Assembly (NCBI GenBank): GCA_965249035.1
Contig: CBDFKV010000006.1
Coordinates: forward strand, 620,001 to 684,000
Direction: 5' to 3'
Origin: CBDFKV01 sp965249035
GTDB lineage: Bacteria > Pseudomonadota > Gammaproteobacteria > Arenicellales > Poriferihabitantaceae
DNA length: 64,000 bases
The notes under the pieces were generated by a model that saw only the letters and a program-made list of their open reading frames with translations, was not told where the DNA came from and made no database searches. Both the position numbers and the translations under genes were made by a program. Below are positions 54,814 through 64,000 of this stretch, piece after piece (positions within the stretch are counted from its first letter, which is position 1; each line of letters begins with the position of its first letter).

Positions 54814-56410
54814 TCAAGCGTAAGGTAGCAATTTCGTCCGCTAGTCTGCCGTCGTCCCAGCCCAGCTCTTGTTGCATGATTTTGCCGCACTGCTGTGCCA
54901 GTGCAAACAAGTTTGGGGCACACGCCATGAGGCCAAGCCGACGAAATAGCAAGTCAGATAAGTGCACTGCCATTTCGTGGCGAATAGCATACCGCGCTTC
55001 ACCCTCATAATGATCAGCGCCCAACGGTTGGCCATTCAGGGTGTCAGAATCAATCAAGCTCTCGACCGCCGGCCACTCGATACCAAACCGTTGCCTGAGC
55101 TGACTCTCTCGGAAGTTGTGTGCTGGGGGTAAGCCTACAAAATCCGTAGGGGAGGGATCCCCCCCTTTGGTAGCGCCGCGTTTCATTAATAGCTTAAGAA
55201 CATCATCAGCAACGGCAGGCGCCGTCGCGAATTTAACGCTGGATACTAAAATGATCCCGCTACTGGATTGGGCTGATGGCACGTCATTGGCCAAAACAGT
55301 CAATTCAGATGCATTCCTTAATTCGATCTCTGAACCTACATCACCAGCCACAGAGGGCAAATATCCGTGGTGCCAACCGCAGACATCAGCAGATGTTATC
55401 TCGTCTTCAAACAAGCAGCTGTTGATATCAGCGAGCATAGCCGCTTTATCTTGCCCCGTAAGCGCCTCTTGCTGCTGCGCTTTGGCATAAAACGTTCCAA
55501 CCATGGTCTTGTCCTGCCACGGTACAAAAAACAGCATACGCTCCTTGGTGCTTGATAGTGACTTACGATCTCTTAAATCGTCTCGTACGGGTAGACCTAG
55601 TGCATATTTTGGGTTGAAACGATTGTTAATAATGACATTATTAGAACGAGCGTAGGGAGTCGGGAGCTGCTGCGTTGTTAAGGCTTCACCGAGATGACTG
55701 CCGGTCGCATCAACTACCCATTTTGTACGCAGGTCTAAGGTCTGCTCAGCGTGTTTATCATCCACTGTCAACTCAATAAAGCCATCAGACGCCTTCTTAA
55801 TCGACTGGACCCGAGCATAATTAAGCGCTGCAGCACCAGATGCAGTAGCATGCTTCAGCACTTCAACGATCAAACGCTCGATTTGGGTCGCCACCGCCTC
55901 GTGCCAGACTGCCGCCCCTTTGCCTCCAGCTTCGTCAGAATTTATCTTAAACCCAGCAGCTTCCTTTTGAAAATCATCTTCATAAAGGATTTCCCCAATT
56001 GGGATTCTTTGATCCTCATCCAACCCCTGGTTCCTATCCCAGCTCACTATCGCATTCAACCCCAGTGCAAGACTCATCACCAACGGACTACGCGTACCAA
56101 TGCCTTTCAGTGGAATCGCAAATGCTTGGACGTCTATCGTGTGCGGGGCGATGGTTTGAAAAAACCGCCGAGAACGTATGGAGCGGCGCATACGTTTAAA
56201 ATTGAGGTGCTGCAAATAACGAAAGCCGCCGTGTAAGACTTTCATGCAGTTCGCTGACGCACCCGAACCGAAATCTTCAGCTTCGAGTAACAACACCCGA
56301 TAACCCGCCTGACTGGCTTTCAGCGTGATGCATGCACCGTAAATGCCGCTACCAACCACTACTAGATCGTAGTGATTTTGATCAATGTGGGTTGCACGAT
56401 GCAGAGGCAC
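54800..56410 (-). CDS. GlpD-like FAD-dependent oxidoreductase
   Basis: Flavoprotein of 536 residues resembling aerobic glycerol-3-phosphate dehydrogenase. It has the dinucleotide motif VVVGSGIYGACITLKASQAGYRVLLLEAEDFGSGASANCMKVLHGGFRYLQ near residue 15 and a C-terminal domain (YEGEARYAIRHEMAVHLSDLLFRRLGL) of the GlpD kind. The second half is more diverged, so the substrate is not certain. It precedes tldD with 14 bases of overlap. No glpF, glpK or glpR lies nearby. Confidence 0.82.
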   Translation of the reverse strand: MPLHRATHIDQNHYDLVVVGSGIYGACITLKASQAGYRVLLLEAEDFGSGASANCMKVLHGGFRYLQHLNFKRMRRSIRSRRFFQTIAPHTIDVQAFAIPLKGIGTRSPLVMSLALGLNAIVSWDRNQGLDEDQRIPIGEILYEDDFQKEAAGFKINSDEAGGKGAAVWHEAVATQIERLIVEVLKHATASGAAALNYARVQSIKKASDGFIELTVDDKHAEQTLDLRTKWVVDATGSHLGEALTTQQLPTPYARSNNVIINNRFNPKYALGLPVRDDLRDRKSLSSTKERMLFFVPWQDKTMVGTFYAKAQQQEALTGQDKAAMLADINSCLFEDEITSADVCGWHHGYLPSVAGDVGSEIELRNASELTVLANDVPSAQSSSGIILVSSVKFATAPAVADDVLKLLMKRGATKGGDPSPTDFVGLPPAHNFRESQLRQRFGIEWPAVESLIDSDTLNGQPLGADHYEGEARYAIRHEMAVHLSDLLFRRLGLMACAPNLFALAQQCGKIMQQELGWDDGRLADEIATLRLNDAK

Positions 56411-56472
56411 AGGATTGGATACTCAATAAGCGTTGTTTGGGAGACAATTGTGCCAGAGCCAAGCGGGAAAGC

Positions 56473-57687
56473 CTATGACTCATCTTCCAAAGAAGAGTGG
56501 TCGATAAAGCGGATTACCAGCAATGATAAAAGCGATAGAATGATAAACCCAGCCACCAGAGGGTATAAGGTTTGATTGAACAAGCGCCCAATCAGAATCC
56601 CGATGGGTACCGAAACTAGGGTTGATACTGACCCAATTACCGCAGCGCCTACACCAGCTATATGACCCATCGGTTCCATTGCGATTGCGTTAACATTACC
56701 AAATAATATACCAATCGCAAATAAATTCACCATGAAGTAGACCATCATGTGTATGAACGGTGGGTTGCCGGAGTACAGCATAATCCAGCCGAGGAATAAC
56801 AGCGACCACAGCACAATACCAATTAATGCCGCGCGTGACAGCTTATCCATCCGCCAGTGGTTTAACAGGCGGGTATTAACCAATGAGGCACCACCAATCG
56901 CTAATGCCAACACGGCGAAATACAATGGGAATCGATCGCCGACGCGATACATATCTTGAAATAGCTGTTGAGAAGAGTTTAGGTAACCGAGGAAGGCCCC
57001 AAATATCAACCCTGCGGTGATGGCATAACCCAATGACAGCGGGTGCTTAAGCACTTCTAACGCATCACCTTTGAATTTTCGCAGAGACAATCGGCTACGT
57101 GCGTTGGGTGCTAGCGTTTCGGGCTGCCTCAAGTAGAACCAAATGCTGATAGCAACCGCCATAACTAGAAATGCGACAAAAATCGATCGCCAGCCTGACC
57201 ACAGCAACAACGCTTGCCCTATCGTGGGCGCCAGCGCGGGTACTAAGATAAATACCGACATCATAAACGACATCACTTTAGCCAGTTCCCGGCCTCTGTA
57301 GCCATCTCGAACCAGCGCCATGGTTACTGAACGAGGTCCGGCAGCACCTAATCCTTGTAAAAACCGTCCGGCCAGCATCGCACTAAACGTCGTTGCGTAG
57401 ATTGACAGCACACAGCCGAGGGAAAACAGGAAAAATCCCAATAATATCGCTGGCTTGCGTCCCGTTGAATCAGATAAGGGCGAGAGAATGATCTGGCCAA
57501 CACCCATACCCAATAACAATACTGAAATGATTAGTTGCCGGTCGTTGGGAGTGGCCACACCCAAATCGTCACCCATACTCGGTAGCGCGGGCAACATAGC
57601 ATCGATTGCCAGTGCCACAATAGAAATCATGCTCGCGATCAGCAGCACGAACTCTAGAAAGGGCAATTGTTTTTGTTGGCTAGACAT
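56473..57687 (-). CDS. Bcr/CflA-family multidrug exporter (MFS)
   Basis: Proton-coupled efflux transporter, 404 residues with about 12 hydrophobic segments. The DAMLPALPSMGDDLG start of the mature protein, the PLSDSTGRKPAILLGF loop and the GRFLQGLGAAGPRSV segment fit the Bcr/CflA subfamily. It is the first gene upstream of the GlpD-like gene on the same strand. The substrates cannot be read from sequence. Confidence 0.9.
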   Translation of the reverse strand: MSSQQKQLPFLEFVLLIASMISIVALAIDAMLPALPSMGDDLGVATPNDRQLIISVLLLGMGVGQIILSPLSDSTGRKPAILLGFFLFSLGCVLSIYATTFSAMLAGRFLQGLGAAGPRSVTMALVRDGYRGRELAKVMSFMMSVFILVPALAPTIGQALLLWSGWRSIFVAFLVMAVAISIWFYLRQPETLAPNARSRLSLRKFKGDALEVLKHPLSLGYAITAGLIFGAFLGYLNSSQQLFQDMYRVGDRFPLYFAVLALAIGGASLVNTRLLNHWRMDKLSRAALIGIVLWSLLFLGWIMLYSGNPPFIHMMVYFMVNLFAIGILFGNVNAIAMEPMGHIAGVGAAVIGSVSTLVSVPIGILIGRLFNQTLYPLVAGFIILSLLSLLVIRFIDHSSLEDES

Positions 57688-57919
57688 AGGGAATAATCGA
57701 CAATGGTCGCTGTGAGCACCCTTGGCAACCAGACTGTTTGAAATGTAGTGAGCTTTTTGTGGCGCGATAGTGTTAAAAAGCCTTTCGCATTTTTGGCGAC
57801 GATCTGTTTAGGGCCAAGATACTACTACCCTCGTCACTGTAACAGGAGACTGCCTTGCTATACCCGCAAAGACAACACCGGTTACTCACTAACTTGGTCA
57901 AAGCACAACGCTAAAAACA

Positions 57920-57948
57920 CAAAAAGCCCCCTCACTGAGGGAGCTTTT
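57920..57948 (-). terminator. Rho-independent terminator of the rRNA operon
   Basis: AAAAGCCCCCTC and GAGGGAGCTTTT surround a short ACT loop and form a mostly paired stem about ten bases beyond the 5S rRNA 3' end. On the minus strand it is followed by TTTTTGTGTTTTT. Its place fits termination of the ribosomal RNA transcript. Confidence 0.85.
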
Positions 57949-57956
57949 GCAAATAA

Positions 57957-58076
57957 TAACCTGGCGATGTCCTACTTTCACATGGGGAGACCCCACACTA
58001 TCATCGGCGATACGTCGTTTCACTTCTGAGTTCGATATGGGATCAGGTGGTACCAACGCTCTATTGTCACCAGGAA
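57957..58076 (-). rRNA. rrf: 5S ribosomal RNA
   Basis: The segment matches 5S rRNA on the minus strand: it begins TCCTGGTGACAATAGAGCGT and ends near CATCGCCAGGTTAT, with conserved CCATATCGAACTCAG and GTGTGGGGTCTCCCCATG parts and a helix I formed by its ends. Ends are estimated by comparison with E. coli to within a few bases. It follows the 23S gene by about 115 bases. Confidence 0.93.
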
Positions 58077-58178
58077 AACTGGTAAGGAATCTGAAGTTGC
58101 GACTTAATAATCAACTTCAGTCCTAAATTGGGGTAGTCAACGGTCTTTTATACTTGAGTTGTCATAATAACAAACCAC

Positions 58179-61113
<2,935 letters not shown>

Positions 61114-61276
61114 CAAATAGACTGCCACCTAAATGACAACTACCTAGAGTTGAACTCATAATATAAAGACATTTGGTACCCGCATAACTATAAGAAAAAC
61201 ACCGATATCGATTTATATATACTGAATATATCTCTATCTTTGTCTATCTCACACTATGCGTGTGCCTTTGACTACC

Positions 61277-61290
61277 CTAATTGTAAAAGA
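61277..61290 (-). promoter_or_regulatory. boxA-like antitermination site before 23S
   Basis: On the minus strand the site reads TCTTTTACAATTAG, close to the boxA consensus TGCTCTTTAACAA used by Nus factors. It lies between tRNA-Ala and 23S, as the second boxA does in many bacteria. A matching sequence occurs in the leader. Confidence 0.65.
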
Positions 61291-61426
61291 TCCAGACAAG
61301 TGCAAGCACTCATCTCAAGTCGCAAATTTCAAACCACTCGCAACTAACGAAAGTGCGGGTGAATCTGAAGTTTGCAACCTCAATCTGTTTCGACCTTGAA
61401 TAAATCCAAGCGGTTGACTTTTAAAA

Positions 61427-61502
61427 TGGTGGAGCCAGGCGGGATCGAACCGCCGACCTCCTGCGTGCAAGGCAGGCGCTCTCCCAGCTGAGCTATGGCC
61501 CC
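61427..61502 (-). tRNA. tRNA-Ala (TGC)
   Basis: Seventy-six bases on the minus strand starting GGGGCCATAGCTCAGCTGGG, with anticodon TGC in the loop CTTGCACG, the T-loop GGTTCGATCC and an encoded CCA 3' end. All arms pair well. Standard second tRNA in the 16S-23S spacer. Confidence 0.97.
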
Positions 61503-61630
61503 ATTTGAATGGCCCATCATGCTCGATCTGAGGCGCTTTCGCCTGACAGGTATTTTATTCAGATGACGATGCAGGACTATGAAGTATGCGGTAGCACCTA
61601 AATAATTCTGTCACGCCGAACCAGATAAAA

Positions 61631-61707
<77 letters not shown>

Positions 61708-61796
61708 AAGTCTCAAGCCTGATCACGGACACAGCTTTGGACTTGAAGTCGGCAGTGCTTTGCACTGTTTCGTCAAATCGTGTGCTAATGCACCCC

Positions 61797-61808
61797 GCTA
61801 CAGACCCA
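61797..61808 (-). repeat. duplicate of the tRNA-Ile 5' end
   Basis: The 12 bases GCTACAGACCCA on the + strand are identical to the tRNA-Ile 5' end plus its preceding base (61697-61708), exactly 100 bases away. The rest of the tRNA is missing, so this is a remnant and not a working tRNA. Confidence 0.85.
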
Positions 61809-61821
61809 TGGTCGAAACTAT

Positions 61822-63562
<1,741 letters not shown>

Positions 63563-63563
63563 C

Positions 63564-63580
63564 TTAATTGTAAAAGAACC
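63564..63580 (-). promoter_or_regulatory. boxA-like antitermination site in the rRNA leader
   Basis: On the minus strand GGTTCTTTTACAATTAA lies in the leader between the promoters and 16S. Its core CTTTTACAATTA is identical to the spacer site near 61280. It resembles boxA and supports Nus-dependent antitermination. Confidence 0.65.
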
Positions 63581-63653
63581 GGTGATCATGTTATTGGGCC
63601 ACCCATTTTGCTTCGATGTGCCGAAGCTGAGCTACCCTGATCAAGGAGCGCGT

Positions 63654-63681
63654 ATTCTACGCTCCGGCTGCCTATTGTCAA
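63654..63681 (-). promoter_or_regulatory. rRNA promoter P2
   Basis: On the minus strand TTGACA (63676-63681) is followed by a 16-base spacer and TAGAAT (63654-63659). The bases after the -10 are GC-rich (ACGCGC), the usual discriminator of stringently controlled promoters. It is the downstream one of two promoters. Confidence 0.85.
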
Positions 63682-63744
63682 CAGCCAATTTCATTTAATT
63701 TCCGTTGATTATTTGGCTCGCGCCAATGCCTCAACGGGCTGCGC

Positions 63745-63772
63745 ATTATAGGCGCTGAAGTCGCCACGTCAA
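63745..63772 (-). promoter_or_regulatory. rRNA promoter P1
   Basis: On the minus strand TTGACG (63767-63772), a 16-base spacer and TATAAT (63745-63750) form a near-consensus promoter with a GCGC discriminator. AT-rich sequence just upstream (63773-63820) could be an UP element. The tandem arrangement with P2 is typical of rRNA operons. Confidence 0.85.
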
Positions 63773-64000
63773 CTCCTTTTTGCAGTTAATTTCGAACGTT
63801 TTTCAGCGCTAAAATTGTAGGCGTTTACAACGCATCTGTATGGCGTGCACCACCAAGGGAGTCGCTGTAGTAAGGAGTTCTTTATACGTACCTCCGGTCC
63901 TTGGCACACGTTGGAATGAGCCGCTTACGCACACTCCTAGTAAGACCCGCCTGTCACTGTGAAACAACCGAGATCCTTGCAAAGCAAGCTGCCCTCTGGA
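63773..64000. other. unassigned sequence upstream of the rRNA promoters
   Basis: These 228 bases hold no long ORF, tRNA or strong promoter besides the possible UP element. A GGAGTTC...GTACCTCC inverted element (about 63876-63897) is the only visible structure. It may be the 3' non-coding end of a neighbour outside the window. I see nothing else. Confidence 0.5.

Noticed and set aside
61797..61808. Third tRNA gene in the spacer
   Set aside because: Only the 5' acceptor sequence is present; no anticodon, T arm or CCA end.

Overview
The window looks like a chromosomal segment of a gammaproteobacterium. Supporting features are the holA-lptE-leuS order, the LysM/dprA/smg/topA block, rplM-rpsI, the pmbA-tldD pair, a PBP1b-type peptidoglycan synthase, a cytochrome c4-type protein, and a 16S-tRNA-Ile-tRNA-Ala-23S-5S ribosomal operon. 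Almost every open stretch is a recognisable housekeeping or metabolic gene. I see no prophage, insertion sequence, CRISPR array or integron. I could not assign an order or genus from sequence alone.

Layout. (1) 1-4632: the end of a respiratory electron-transfer cluster on the + strand. It holds a four-cluster ferredoxin subunit (cut by the window edge), an NrfD/DsrP-type membrane quinol subunit, a secreted c-type cytochrome with four heme sites (one with unusual CX3CH spacing), a diheme cytochrome c4-like protein, a small acidic protein and a UbiE-like methyltransferase. The catalytic subunit, if any, lies upstream of the window. (2) 4768-13434: a conserved hypothetical gene, then a minus-strand module of DnaQ-like exonuclease, cNMP/CBS/DUF294 protein, small membrane-anchored protein, VC_2705-type sodium:solute symporter and its DUF4212 partner. 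This is divergent from a propionyl-CoA synthetase (prpE), so the theme is short-chain carboxylate uptake and activation. (3) 13431-16600: a tungstate ABC importer (tupB-tupC-tupA) followed by a DUF364 putative metal-chelation protein. (4) 16650-26873: hemB, a membrane-anchored ClpP-fold protein, nadC, a D-2-hydroxyacid dehydrogenase, PBP1b, a DUF2007 zinc-ribbon protein, pckA and an acyl-CoA ligase-like gene.

(5) 27079-46591: adk, a small membrane protein, holA-lptE-leuS, a CbiM-like permease, polA, a LOG-family gene with a short downstream operon ending in dgkA, trxA, an orphan CbbQ-type AAA+ ATPase, an AT-rich secreted protein of unknown function, ppk2, topA with a long lysine-rich repeat tail, smg, dprA and a LysM protein. 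(6) 46811-57687: rplM-rpsI; an ArsR-family regulator followed by an OmpA-like membrane protein with an in-frame poly-alanine hexanucleotide repeat and a membrane-anchored helix-hairpin-helix protein; a double-thioredoxin secreted protein; the pmbA/tldD protease pair with a GlpD-like flavoprotein; and a Bcr/CflA drug exporter. (7) 57920-63772: one complete rRNA operon on the minus strand with tandem near-consensus promoters, two boxA-like sites, RNase III processing stems and a fragment of a second tRNA-Ile 5' end. The last ~230 bases hold nothing I recognise.

Together the genes suggest a respiratory heterotroph that can activate short-chain acids, make PEP from oxaloacetate (PckA) and use tungsten or molybdenum. 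The most promising material for something new is the DsrO/DsrP-like cytochrome cluster at the left edge, the tungstate/DUF364 operon, the orphan CbbQ and the membrane-anchored ClpP-fold protein. None of these is proven to be a new system from this window alone.
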